From Flammula alnicola (Eukaryota; Basidiomycota; Agaricomycetes; Agaricales; Strophariaceae): a stretch of DNA of 64,000 bases. Below, in pieces: positions 1 to 12,420 of this stretch (within the stretch, counting starts at the first letter, position 1; each line of letters starts with the position of its first letter). Position numbers and translations under genes: made by a program. The notes beneath the pieces are model-generated. The model did not search any database, was not told where the DNA came from, and saw nothing but the letters and a program-made list of their open reading frames with translations. Where the stretch lies: assembly GCA_015499995.1 (NCBI GenBank), contig JADNRV010000045.1, positions 279,912 through 343,911 of the forward strand, in the 5' to 3' direction.

Positions 1-1903
1 CTTCTTGTTTGACCCAATCCGTTGTGTTAACGAGGAAGTTGCGGAACTGTTGTCCGTTAGCAATTGCGACAGATGTACTTGTAGACGACCCACCTTATTG
101 AGAGTTGTCATCAATTTATATCCGTCGGTTTGGGCGTAGTTGGATGGCCATAGCGGTTCTCGATTCAACTTGAGAATTCGTCCGGGCTGGTAGTAAGTAA
201 CGATACCACCTAGGAGTTGGGACACGAACTTACCGGATCAGCATTTCCGCTAAAATATTGCTCTTGTCCATAATATACAATAGGAATGCCGTCGGACATA
301 AAGGTGAAAGTCATGGCATTGCTAGACGCATATAATGAGCAACTTAGAAGGGAAAGTAGCAGGGTTACTGACTACATAGATTGCGGGTCGACTGAAAGAT
401 TATGCCATCGAGGTAGATCTTGATTCTCGAGGAAATTTCCCAACAACCCGACGTCCTGATACAAATCAACAAATATAAAGTGAACAGTATATATTTATCA
501 ACTATAGAACTGACCGTGAACTTGGTCTTGGAATCTTCAAATACTTGCGTCAAGGCAGATATATTTTGTGGTCCAGGAATAGCGAAGGCTGACACAAGAG
601 CAGAGTACAAGGGAAGTTGAGAACTGAGTCCAGAGCTTGTGGGCCTTGATACATTGCAATAGGCCTTGATTACCATCAGAATCGTATTACTGGCAGAGCA
701 TGTCATAAAGGTGGCCTTACTCTATATCTGAACCGCCGAAGACTTCTCCGATGCAGAAGACCCCTGCTTTTGCGCAAAATGTGGGCCAAAAGTCCATTTG
801 GACATGCCTGGAAAGGGCGAATAAGTAAAGTCGACCGTTAAAAAAGAGAATAATACGAAAGAAGACAGGGGAGAGGAACTAGAAGGTTGTGCTGACGTAC
901 TTGGCGGCTGATGAGAAATCGTTAATTGGATGAACATGAACAATAATTGACCACCGTACCATCAATGCGCAGACCGTCGATCGAATACTCTTGGACAAGG
1001 TTTGCGATCCAGTCACCGTACTGAGAGGTCACCGTGGGGTTTGAGGTGTCGACGTCGGGTAGGGGAACATTAGTGTCACCCAACCAACAATGCTGTTCGC
1101 TGGTGGTGTTTCCCCACTGTATCGGGCAGTAAGGATGGTATAGTGACTAGATATAAAGATAAGCATGTCTGACCATTCCAGGATAGCAGATACCTACAGC
1201 ATCTTTGAAGAAATATTTGGAATAGTCTGGGGTAATGGATGTTGCCATGACATTGTTAACGACTACATCCACCATGAGGTACCTGGTCGGCGAGTTGTTA
1301 GCGATCGGGTAAAAGTGAGCCAAAAAATATATTCTCACATGTTTCGGCGATGTAGTTCCGCTGAGAGAGCCTTGAGATCATCAGCTGTACCAAAACGACT
1401 GTTGAGCTGGGATATATCAGCTATCCAGTAGCCGTGGTAGGCGTCGCCGTAGGCTGATCGAGGGCCGTCGTAGTTCTGGTTGACGGGACTGATCCAAACT
1501 TGAGAGACAAGGCGGTTAGGCGGCGTAAAGTGGGGTATATGCGGACAGAAAAAACGTACTCGCAGTGAATCCAGCATTTTGGACGTAGTCCAGATTCTCG
1601 CGAATCCTGAATTGAAAGGAATTGAATACTGATCATGAAGAGAGGAAAGGGCATAATTCACGTATTCCAAGTTCCGCCACACCATGTCTGTTGACTCGGG
1701 TCGCATGCGTTGGGGTTTGATCCATTAGTGAGGGCGAAGCGGTCGGTGATTATTCTGCGTGAGGTAAATGATCAATGGCGGACATGGAGTATTGAGAGAA
1801 ATGCATACTGGTAAATTGAACGGCCTCGCCATTGCTCTGCAGTTGCGGCAAACGTGGACTGAAATGCAGCAGAGACAAGGAAGGCCAGGGAGAAGGCTTT
1901 CAT
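1..1903 (-). CDS. Alpha-amylase-like GH13 protein (possible 4-alpha-glucanotransferase), 3' end outside window
   Basis: A secreted GH13 enzyme acting on alpha-1,4-glucans. The start at 1903 gives a clear signal peptide ([19 protein letters not shown]). Several short introns follow. Spliced exons match fungal amylases in order: TDRF near residue 35, [10 protein letters not shown], region I as [14 protein letters not shown], region II GLRIDAAKH (nucleophile Asp), region [11 protein letters not shown] (acid/base Glu), region IV as ENQD, then [13 protein letters not shown]. The His of region I (usually DVVANH) is Asn and the His of region IV (usually ENHD) is Gln. Loss of these two His residues is known from the fungal GPI-anchored Agt glucanotransferases that work on cell-wall alpha-glucan, so the enzyme may be an Agt rather than a starch amylase. 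The C-terminus and any GPI signal lie beyond base 1. Family certain; subfamily is inference. Confidence 0.88.
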
Positions 1904-2416
1904 GGCGAGTCCAGTTTGAGGTTTAGAGATAAATTATAAACGAAGGTGAGGGATAAAGAATGGACGTCTATTGACGCGCAGAGTTGGCGAGCTAGCTGGA
2001 CAGCCGGCGTCGAAAGCCGGGGAATGTAATACTAATAGGAAGGTGATAGTTCAGAAAGAAGGGAAGGCCTGGGAAGGCTAAGGAACGGAAAAAAGGCGAT
2101 CGGGTTTCTCTCCATGGACGGAACTCGCCCTTGCCCAATCGCGACCGGAAGCATCAGTGGGAGATTCTGGCTCGCCTAGGGGTATATACCACATGATCAA
2201 TGTGCCATGATGAATGCTGGCTAGAATCAACATTTGTGATACATGTCTGAACTAAAGACAAGATGTACATGCCCAAAGAATTCAGTACTAGTAGCAAAAT
2301 TCTGTGTACTCACCGTGATTTTGAATGGAAGCGGCATCCCGGTAAAATCCGTTCTCCAGCAGTACAAGCGCCGAAAATCAGTCACATGTCCGCACTCATC
2401 TCAATCTCCTGCCACG
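1904..2416. promoter_or_regulatory. Shared divergent promoter between amylase-like gene and sugar transporter
   Basis: The 513 bases between the two start codons serve both genes. A TATA-like stretch (ggtatatacc) lies near 2180 for the plus-strand gene and an AT-rich stretch near 1927-1942 for the minus-strand gene. One CCGGGG match to the CreA/Mig1-type site SYGGRG is seen near 2017; a single short match is weak evidence. No gene is seen here. Confidence 0.4.
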
Positions 2417-4395
2417 ATGGCCATTCCGACCAACGGCTCATCTTTCACCAACTATGGTTGGGCCGTCTGTCTCTGGGCTCTTATCATTGCTTTCCAGGTA
2501 TTTCATGTCTCAAGTCAAGTATGTACTACGTATATAATACTCATCTCCTATAGTATGGTTACCACATCTCTGTCCTCAACCAAATCCAAGCCGTATTGAC
2601 CTGCAAAGCGACTTCTCCGAACTCCTTGCCTGCCCCCCCTCGTCTCTTGGAATGTATACCCATGTCCGACTTGACCTTTTCCCTTGTCACTTCTATCTTT
2701 ACTATCGGAGGTCTAGCCGGAAGTCTCGTTGCCCACCTTGTAATGGATAACTTGGGGCGACGGGGTACTCACCGTATATGCGCCATTTTCATTGGCATTG
2801 GTGCTGCCTTTATGGGCCTTAGCAATTCTCTAGTTTTCATTTTGTTTGGAAGGTAAGCAGATGCGCCACTGTCTGGCTGAGTAGGCGTCACGTTGTCCGG
2901 CCAGGTTCCTCACTGGAATAGGCTCTGGTCTCGGTTTATGCGTTGGTCCAATATTCTTAGCCGAAATTGCCCCTTCCAAAATTAGTGGAAGCGTTGGTTA
3001 GTTCCCTTTATTTCGACAAATTTCATTTCATATCAACCTTCACTTTCACGCCTAGGTGTCCTCACTCAGCTAGCAATCGTCTCTGGTATCATGTTCACTC
3101 AAGTGGCCGGAATAAACTTAGCCGCTCCTTTTACGTGGCGTTACGTCTTTTTCATATCATTTTGCCTTTCTGGCCTTCAAATCTTCTTCAGCTCGATGGT
3201 GGTCGAGTCTCCCGCTTTCTTATTGGGCAAGGGGCGGTTGGAAGACCATAAAACTGCCGCAAGAAGACTCTGGGGCAACACAGTTCCGTCTCTAGCTTGT
3301 AAGACCATCAGAAATTCCAAATATATTCATGTCTTGACTCCATCTCTTCACAAGCTGAGAGTCTCTTTTGAACAACGATTCGGAGGACTCGCTTGAGCCG
3401 CCCCGGCAAGAGAATGCCACCATCCTCCAAGTGTTCACCCTGAAACAACTAAGAAAACCACTCATGATTGTCAGTTCCGCAATGCTAGCGCAACAAATTT
3501 CTGGTAAGTCTGCAAATATCTCCTACCTATCAGGCATTTTACTTACGTACTTGCGTCAACAGGGATCAATGCAGGTTAATAGTGCCGCTGTGTCATGTCG
3601 ATAAACAATCACTAAACCTTGTACAACAGTCCTTTATTACAGTAACGACATCCTTGCTAAATCCCTGCCTGAACTTGGGGCCTACATCTCGCTGGGTGTA
3701 ACCGTCATCAATGTCATCATGACCTTCCCCCCGATCATTTTGATAGAGGTATGCATTCTGACTTGTTTTTCAATAACCCGATACATGCTGATGTTCTTTC
3801 AGAAACTGGGTAGAAGACGGCTTCTCTTCATCTCGACTGTGGGGCAATTGGTCTCCCTTGCATTTATAGGGTACAGCTTGGATTCGGGTGCTTCAACGGT
3901 GGCCAGCATAGCAATCCTCATCTTTGTGATGTAAGCGCTTATCCGTGATTGATATTCGTGTCTCATTTTGCTCTCTATATAGGTCCTTTGCTGTAGGCCT
4001 AGGTCCCATACCGTTTGTGATAATACCGGAAGTGTCGCCCGCATATGTAAGTCGCTGTCTGAAGACGTCGAGAGATGCTGATTATTTTTGTAGGCGGTCT
4101 CGGCCCTCTCGTCCGTGGCCCTTTCTATAAACTGCAAGTCTTCAAGTTTTCCCCCCCTTCATCTCGACGTAGTGTGGCTAACCACCTAACACTTTTAGGG
4201 ATTGCAAATTTCATCGTCGGCCTTGCTTTCCTTCCAATCCGGAATTTATTATCAGGAGGAGATATGTATAAAGAAGGCCAAGTCTTTTATGTTTTCATTG
4301 CAATATTTAGTGCTGCCGCTGTCTGGCTTTTCAGTGTCTACAAAACTAGTTCGACTTCTAGCCACATGTTTTATAATGCTCAATTGTTACAATGA
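2417..4395 (+). CDS. MFS sugar transporter
   Basis: Major facilitator superfamily sugar porter, expected to carry hexose or disaccharide across the plasma or vacuolar membrane. The start MAIPTNGSSFTNYGWAV leads into transmembrane helix 1. Sugar-porter landmarks seen in order: YGYHISVLNQ, DNLGRR after helix 2, GRFLTGIGSGLG, the ESPAFLL segment after helix 6, QQISGINAV, YYSNDILA, LGRRRLL, and IPEVSPAY. The gene has about nine introns. A 12-nt exon (3563-3574) supplies most of GINA, and the intron 4134-4198 is GC-AG. One base seems missing near 3365 before NNDSEDSLEPP. The C-terminal end at 4395 is the first stop and is uncertain. The sequence resembles the yeast Vps73/Ybr241c branch, from memory. 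It is divergent from the amylase-like gene. Confidence 0.87.
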
Positions 4396-4919
4396 AAAAT
4401 CCATCTACGTCTGCAGCCGTTTCATAACGATAGGCCCCTGCAAATTCTGCTTGTTTGCGCTGATGTTTGTACTATCTGAGGATCTGGTAGAAAAGGAAGG
4501 GGCTTCAAGGCCTCTTGAAAAACTAAAACCAGGCGTTAAAATTCTTGCTGCTTTCGGTTGCCTCTCAGAAGGTCAAAGAATTCAGGAAGACCAAACATGT
4601 AAACAAGCAAAAGTCCAGGCCTATCGTTATGAAAACGGGTGTAAATGTTACATAGCATATGGTTGAAGTCGCAGATGCATAGGTGACAAGGTGATAATGG
4701 AAGCTCGTCGGAGATTGCATGTTAAAGCGGAGCGTGAATTCGGGCGTGCCAAGCGCAGGAGGCTACGAGGAACTTTTGCCACTCTGCACATTGACGAACC
4801 CGTGTTGGAGGTGGCCTGCATCTCAAATTCCCCAATTACCCTCCAAACAATCATTCAAAACGGCGACTGGACCTGGAAGCGTTGCCCGGCGCTCGGTGAC
4901 CCCATCCAGGTCGTCCCAT
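4396..4919. other. Intergenic, transporter 3' flank and NOT1 5' flank
   Basis: No recognisable gene. Open frames of 60 to 140 codons occur on both strands, but they overlap each other and match no family known to me. The last 200 bases probably hold the NOT1 promoter and 5' UTR. Confidence 0.5.
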
Positions 4920-7900
4920 ATGGACAACCCGCCGGCAACGAACATACACACCATCGTCAAGGCTCAGATTGTTTTTCTACTTTCGACCTTAACGGAGGAA
5001 AATTTCGAGAGGAATCAGATGGAAATACGATCTGTGCGTTTATCATGATTTTTTCTGCCATTGAGAACGCTAACCAACCACTTGTTTGCTCTTTCAGCTC
5101 TCGGACCAACATGGAATAGATACATACCTACACTTCATACGACGCCTCATCGTGCACTCTCAACCACGCCTCCTACCAACACCCCCAGCTTCCGCGTTCG
5201 ATGCTTCTACGTCCCTCACTTTTCGTCTGCTTGTTCAAGAGACCCAACGTCTTGCTCGTGACCCGTTTCTCGCGGATAGGTTTAGGGACGGAGTAGGCGG
5301 CGGCGAAGGAGATAGTTTTAGGCATTTCGATTTCGCGCGATTCGTCGATCGCATTGGCTTACGGCCTCTCGAACGTCTCGTTCTTGCCGCTGCGATAGTT
5401 TCTGGTCAAACTCGGAAGGAGCTCTCCAACCAAGCCGTTGGCGTGATTCGTGCTGAATTCGACAACGCAGTGTTGGAACTGTGCCAAAAACCTCCCCTGG
5501 AACACGCAGACTTCTCCCTGAGCCAACTGACCAAACTCCTGTCCAATCTGCTGTCAGACGTCCCGCCTGAAGCTCCTATTTTAGACTCCACACAACGACA
5601 GGCTCTTATCGTTGCTGCCCAAACTAAAATGGGAAAAGAAGCGATGGGGCCCATATTGCACCGCATACTTGCAAAGTTGAGGTATGTTCATGTCTTTTCT
5701 GTGTGATATTGACATTTTGAATCCTTATACCTTGTCGCAGCCTTCCGCCAAACACTTCGCTGGTGGAAGTCTTGATCCAGTTGGGTCCAGACGTCACAAG
5801 TGATTCAGAGCTAGTTAGAGGTCTCTTGGAACGGTTCGGCATCACAGAAACCAATCCTCCCCGTGACGCCCAAGTCATAGAAATTATCTCGACCTTGTCT
5901 CGCCTTGCCGCTGAAGGAACCATAATATGTGATGTTGGAGCCTTGGTTTGCGCCCTAGTTAGCTACGTAAGTGCTCGCCAAGTCATACCATTGCTTTCAT
6001 TCAACTTTTTCTGTCTTTTCAGAACGTTCCTCTCAATTGGCCGAGTGTCATCAAGTCTTTTGACTGGGCAGACCGACATGGTGTCGATACCGCGACCCTG
6101 AAAATGTTGATTGCCATTCTGCTCTTCTCCCCCCGTGACGCCGAGCCCCATGCTGTGACAGGTTTCTGGGAATCCTGGTCAAATCCCATGTACCAACTGC
6201 GCCTCCTCGATGCCTTACTCTCTCTTCCAGCCGATACGTTCAACTTTGTTCAATTACCTGGCCGTCGAATTGTGACAGTAGACGACGTATCTATCGCAAG
6301 CCCGACAATCAAGTCTCTTGCCGCCAACGTCCAAGGCCAAACGTGGAATTCACTTGAATTGTTCCAGGTATTGGTTCGTCTGGCTGGTTCGGAGTCGATG
6401 GAGATTCGTCATTGTGTGCGAGAAATGTTGGACAAGGCCATAAAAATAAGCGCGGAGATTGTTCATATGGGTTTGCTCCAAGTACCTGTAAGTTTCAAAC
6501 CCCAGTGTATGTTGCAGATAGCATTTTCTCACGCTTATAATACAGGATCTGCCTTGGAACGAAATACGCTCGGAATATTCACGCAAGCTTCTGGCTATGT
6601 TCCTTGCCGGGCATCCCAACCACCAACTTGTTTTCATGAGAATATGGCAAATCGATCCTTCGTATCTAACCACCGCTTTCCGCGACTTCTATGAAGAGAA
6701 TCCCCTCAATATTACTCGGATTTTGGATGTCGCCCAAGACCTAAAGGTACCTTACTTTCCTATATTCATTCTCGTTCATCAATCAACTTATATCCTTAGA
6801 TTCTTGACGCATTGCTTGAAGTTCAGCCGTTTACCTTTGCACTCGACGTAGCAGCGCTTGCATCGCGGCGCGAGTACCTGAACCTCGACAAATGGCTAGC
6901 AGACAACGTCGCGACTTACGGAGCCGAATTTCTTCGTGCAGTTATTCATTTCTTGGAGCAAAAGATGGAAAGCGAAAAGGCGACCAGATTATCAGATCCA
7001 GCTATCGAGAGTCGTACAATGTCCCTGAACCCTACCACTATCACCATTATCCTCCGTGTCCTCCGAAACAAGTCAGTACCTTTTCTCCCCAACAGTATGA
7101 GAATCAAAAACTAATACCGTTCAATACAGCTCCTCTCTACTCGATCCAAATGATGTGGAAGCCTGCATTGAAGTCCGCAATACCTGCCTACAAGTCATCC
7201 TCGCCTCATGACCTTAACTCCCAACTCAGACATTGAGTCTGGGTTGACGGTTGTCACGTACTCCAACGAAATTGAGTCTGAAGTGGACGGAATCTACAAG
7301 CAAATGTACGACGAAAACACGACAATTGATGAAGTCATCGCCATGCTCGAACGCTATAAGCAATCCAATAATCCTCGCGACCATGAAGTGTTTTCTGCAT
7401 GATCCACTTCCTTTTCGACGAATACAAATTCTTCCAGTCATATTACCCAGCTCGCGAGCTGGCAATGACTGGCTACCTCTTTGGCTCTCTCATCCGACAT
7501 TCCCTCATAGAATATATCCCCCTCGGTATTGCCATGCGATACATCCTCGACGCGCTCAACTGCCCACCTGATACCAACCTCTTTAAATTCGGCATTCAAG
7601 CGCTGAGTCGATTTGAATACCGTCTCGCTGAATGGCGACCGTTGTGCGAAGCTTTGATCAGAATACCCCACCTTCTTGAAGCTCGTCCGGACCTCGTCGC
7701 AACCATACAACGAGCCTTGAATGCGCCTGGAGCACCTGGCGACAATATTCATGACACACATCTCGTCTCTCCAACCCCCCTTTCGAATCCGCCCCTCCCT
7801 TCACAGCCATCCAACCTGATGCATCTCCGAACCCCTCGAAGCGCCCCCTGAAGAGTTGTCTGATCGCATTCTGTTCATCGTCAATAATCTCGCCCCCAAT

Positions 7901-10900
7901 AATTTCGATTCCAAAGTCAAGGAGATGCGAGAACAGTTTGTTGATCAGTACTCACGATGGTTTGCCAATTATTTGGTTGACCAACGAATCAGCACCGAGC
8001 CAAACAATCACCCACTCTATCTTCGTTTCCTTGACGCGTTGGACCGCCAACCATTGTTCAAACTCATTCTGCAAGAAACTTTCGTCAAGGCGGCAGCTCT
8101 GCTCAACTCTGACAGGAGTATCTCGGGTTCAGACCGCAACGCGTTAAAGAATGTTGGTACCTGGCTTGGTACAATAACTCTAGCCCGTGATCAACCCATC
8201 AAACACAAAAACCTTTCCTTCAAAGATCTTCTCATTGAAGGATATGACAGCGGTCGACTTATCGTCGCCATTCCTTTCGTCTGCAAGACTCTCGAGCCTT
8301 GCGTGAAATCCAAAGTCTTCAAGCCCCCAACCCGTGGCTCATGGCTGTCATAAGTTTGCTCGCCGAACTCTATCATTTTGCAGAACTCAAGCTGAACCTC
8401 AAATTCGACATTGAGATCCTCTGCAAGAGCCTTGAGCTTGACCTCGACACAGTTGAACCCACGACCATTCTTCGCAATCGACCTTTGGAGTCTTTGACAG
8501 GCCTTCCTCTTCCCGAGTATCCTGAAGATATAGGCTTGTTGCCCATAGGCGGAGAACCTTCAGCAGGTCAGGTGGGAGACTCTCAAGTCTTGGTCCTTGG
8601 TGCCCAAACTTCTCCGGAAGCTCATCGACCTCTGGGGGTGCATATCGAGGCCATCCTCACAACTTGGTTCATCTTGTGCACATCAGCAATCAACTCGCTC
8701 CGCTCAATGTCAATCCAACTTTCAAGCGTGCGGTTCAACATGCAGTCGACCGGGCCGTACGAGAGGTATTCAACAAAATATAACGCGTTGTGTCTAAAAG
8801 TTAACTTTTTCTCTCTTAGATCATCCTTCCTGTCGTTGAACGTTCTGTTACCATAGCTGGCATCTCTACAAAAGAGTTGGTAGCGAAGGACTTTGCCACG
8901 GAGCCGAATGAAGAGAAATTGCGCCGAGCTGGTCATTTGATGGCACAGAAATTGGCTGGAAGTCTCGCCCTTGTTACTTGTAAGGAGCCTCTGAAGAGTA
9001 ATCTTGCCACACACCTGCGGCAATATCTAATTGAGCATGGATTCAATGAGGTTCGTCGAGTTTTCTGCCTTCAATTTGCCCGTCGTTTAACTTTGCCACA
9101 GCAAATTGTCTCTGAACAAGTTGTTTCACTACTTGTCCAAGATAATCTCGATATCGCTTGCTCTGCGATCGAGAAAGCCGCCATGGAACGTGCTATCACT
9201 GATGTCGATGAAGGGTTTGCTTCTTCTTACGATGTTCGAAGGCGTCATCGCGAGGTCAGCCTTTGTAAACTATCTATGGAAGCCTACTAACACCTCCCTT
9301 GTGTAGCTTCGCAGCACTCAGGCGTTCTGGGATCCCTCCGTCCCTCATTCGAACTTCACCGCGTCGCTCCCTGACCCCCTTCGTATTAAGCCAACCGGAG
9401 TTCAATCTCATCAAGCCCTTGTATATGAAGACTTTGGTAGCTATCTTCTCTTCGTTATCTTCGAACTTGATTCTGAAACTGAGAAAGGTGCAGACCTTAA
9501 ACGGCGAACCGATAGTCGGCCAGCTTCTGTTACCTCGATTCATACGTCTGCTGCTCCGTATTCACAGTCTCCTTCAATGGAACACGAGTTCAACCAAAAC
9601 CTTCATAATCATCAGGAGGCTATGGACCGCTTCGCTGTATGTGACTCATGTCATTATATTGTGTCTTAACTAATTAATCTTTCTCTAGATCCTGACTCGT
9701 GACCTAGAAGCGGTTATGCTTCAATACCCCAACCAATCGTTAGCCAGTCTTGCTGCCAACCATGATATTCATCACCTTGTCCGCCAAATAATGCTCCTGG
9801 CAGACGAAGCTGCCGATAGAGAACGTACACCTTTGATGATGTCACAGAAAATTGTCCAGTTGTTGTACAAGACAAACTCACCTCTCGGTCGTGAAGTTTA
9901 TGTTGCTCTCCTTGACCAGTTATGTCGCTCGTTCGAAGATGTCGCGAAGGAGGCCATAACATGGTTACTATATGCTGAAGATGAGGTATGTTATTAAATT
10001 GCTTAACAAAACAGCCATCTATATCCCTCTTTTTAGCGCAAGTTCAATGTGCCCGTTACGGTAACATTGTTGCGGAGCGGGCTCGTCAATACAACCTTAC
10101 AAGACCAACAGCTTGCCAAATTACTTTTGATGACCCTCGTCCGATTTTACTCAACTTCGCAGCCAACCTCATTCGCGAGTGTCTGTCATCTGAACCTCCA
10201 GTCGCAACTCAGGGCCAATTCGCTTACTCGATTGAGATTCTTAATCAACTTTCCTTGGCAGGGAAAGCTAATGATGAGTACGTTTTTTCTCTTGACACGA
10301 GCTGTATAATGTCCATTAACATAAATTCCAGGGTGAATCGACTCATTGATGATCTGCGAGGAATTAGGCGAACCCCAGTCACAGCGCCTTCTGACTCTGC
10401 ATTTGCCATTTCGAGTCAAGCCAAAGCGGACGAGCAAATGCGTGAAAAGTTATTCATTTGGTTTCAGCAATGGATTACTATCTTCCAACGGTCGCACTCT
10501 CCGGAGAAGAGTTTCGTCCCCTTTATCACGCAGCTGACCAAGCAGGGATACTAAAGGTCGAAGACGCCTCGTCATTTTTCTTCCGGGTCTGCACCGAAAC
10601 CAGCGTAGACAGTTACAACAAATGCGTGGCTACCGGCGACTATGATTACGCATTCCAGGCTGTGGATGCTATGTCGAGGCTCATCGTCTATATCATCAAA
10701 TATCATGGTGATGCCTCGGTGTCAACAATGATCAAGCGAAGGTTCATTACTTCAAGAAAATCCTGTCGATTTTCGTCCTTGTCCTTTCTGACCAGCACGA
10801 AAAACAAGGACCCAACTTCTCGCAGAAGCCTTACTTCCGGTTTTCTCGAGCTTGGTCAACGATTTGCATAGCATCGAGAGTCACCTCGGCCCCGTGTACT

Positions 10901-12188
10901 TCCAATTGCTGATTGTGATCAGGTACTGAACCAATCTTACATCAAAGAATGTTTGCTAACATACGCCCACCTGTAACAGTGACACATACAGTTCATTGCA
11001 GCCAATCTACTTCCCAGGATTTGCATTCTCTTGGATGTGTCTCATTTCCCACCGACTGTTCATGCCGAAGTTACTGATGTCTGAAAATCGAGAGGTTCGT
11101 GTCTTAATGATAATCAATGTTACTCTCTAATCAAAAATTAGGGATGGGATGCATTCCATAAGCTTCTGTTGTCCCTTTTCAACTTTTTGGCACCTTTTTT
11201 GAAAGATGGGGATCTGCAAGTAGCGGCACGAGACCTCTACCGTGGTGCCCTCAGGCTGCTTCTTGTCCTCCTTCATGATTTCCCCGAGTTCTTGAGCGAG
11301 TACTACTTCACGCTCTGTGATGCCATCCCTCCACGTTGCATTCAGTTCCGGAATATCATCCTTAGCGCCTTCCCACCAGCGATCATTCTTCCCGACCCTC
11401 ATCTCCGGAACATCAAATTCGACGCTATCCCAGAAATGGGACCAATCCCCCCCATTTTATCAGACTTTACCTCCGGGTTAAAGAGCGGCGATCTCCGCGG
11501 TTACCTTGACCAGTATCTATTGAACCGAGGAACACCGTCATTCCTACCATCGCTGAAGGATCGTTTGAGATTAAAGGGCGATGATTCTTCTGAATCATAC
11601 AATCTCTCGCTAATCAACTCTCTCGTCATGTACATCGGTGTTTCTTCCGTGGCGCAGGCAAAAGCAAGAAGTGGTTCATCACTCTTCACACCCAGCGATC
11701 CAGGCGTCGTTGCACTGCAGTACTTGGCCATCAATTTGGATATTGAGGGTCAGTCCTTTCTTGTCTCGTAACGTTTTATTATACTGAACGCATTATACTG
11801 AACGCATTGTTCATAGGACAACACCATCTTCTCAGTTCGATGATACTTCATCTCCGCTATCCAAACGCCCACACGCATTGGTTTAGCTCTCTCATCCTCC
11901 ATCTATTCCTGGAGGTAAATGATGATCGCTTCCGTGAAGTTCTGACCAAAGTACTTCTTGAGCGCTTCATTGTCCACCGGCCACATCCATGGGGCGCGTT
12001 GGTGACATTCATCGAGCTGTTGCGTAACCCAAAATACGATTTTTGGAGCAAGGAGTTCATTCGAATTGGACCAGAGGTCACGTTGCTGCTAGAAAGTGTA
12101 AGTTCCTCTGTATGCTCTTATGTCGCGAAAGCGGGAACTGATGATTATTCCGTCATTTCAGGTGGCACGATCAATTTTCCAACAGTAG
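4920..12188 (+). CDS. NOT1: CCR4-NOT complex scaffold subunit NOT1
   Basis: Scaffold of the CCR4-NOT mRNA deadenylase. The start MDNPPATNIHTIVKAQIVF is followed by the conserved N-terminal HEAT region (about 4920-6900). Next come the region around HFLFDEYKFF (7400-7650), the MIF4G-like CAF1-binding domain (PEELSDRILFIVNNLAPNN, 7840-8330), the DUF3819/CAF40-binding region (FKRAVQHAVDRAVRE, 8700-9060), and the NOT1 C-terminal domain (AFHKLLLSLFNFLAPFL to SIFQQ, 11150-12188) that docks NOT2/NOT3. About twelve short introns are present. About ten single-base losses break the frame (near 7196, 7390, 7775, 7828, 8330, 8662, 10135, 10545, 10719, 10841), most in short runs. The protein is conserved on both sides of each. 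Because NOT1 is a single-copy core gene, I read them as sequence errors. Confidence 0.95.
11778..11805. repeat. Two tandem 14-bp copies in a NOT1 intron
   Basis: The unit attatactgaacgc occurs twice head to tail between the exons ending DIEG and beginning QHHLL. It lies wholly inside the intron, so it does not change the protein. Confidence 0.8.
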
Positions 12189-12420
12189 AAGCTTTGTCGT
12201 TATAATTCTCGCTATCTTCGCACATATCTGTCATTCCTATCTGGGCTTATTACACCTGCATACTGTATTGTAACAACAATTCTGTGTTATCATTCTGCGA
12301 TTGACGTTGCAATGTTCGCAAATAAGTTTCTTCTCAACGTGACAGACATCCCGTGAGTGTGACATTCGTGGTTCCACAGGTCGCGTCTCTTTCAAACAAC
12401 TTCAACTTCAACTTCGTAAT
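12189..12420. promoter_or_regulatory. NOT1 3' flank and gamma-tubulin promoter
   Basis: A 232-base gap between two genes on the same strand. It is T-rich at its start. No defined motif is claimed. Confidence 0.35.

Noticed and set aside
4691..5119. 142-codon frame upstream of and overlapping NOT1 exon 1
   Set aside because: No similarity, and it overlaps the real NOT1 start in another frame.
4920..12188. NOT1 as a pseudogene or as several small genes
   Set aside because: All domains are present in order and each break is one base, so sequence error explains it better.
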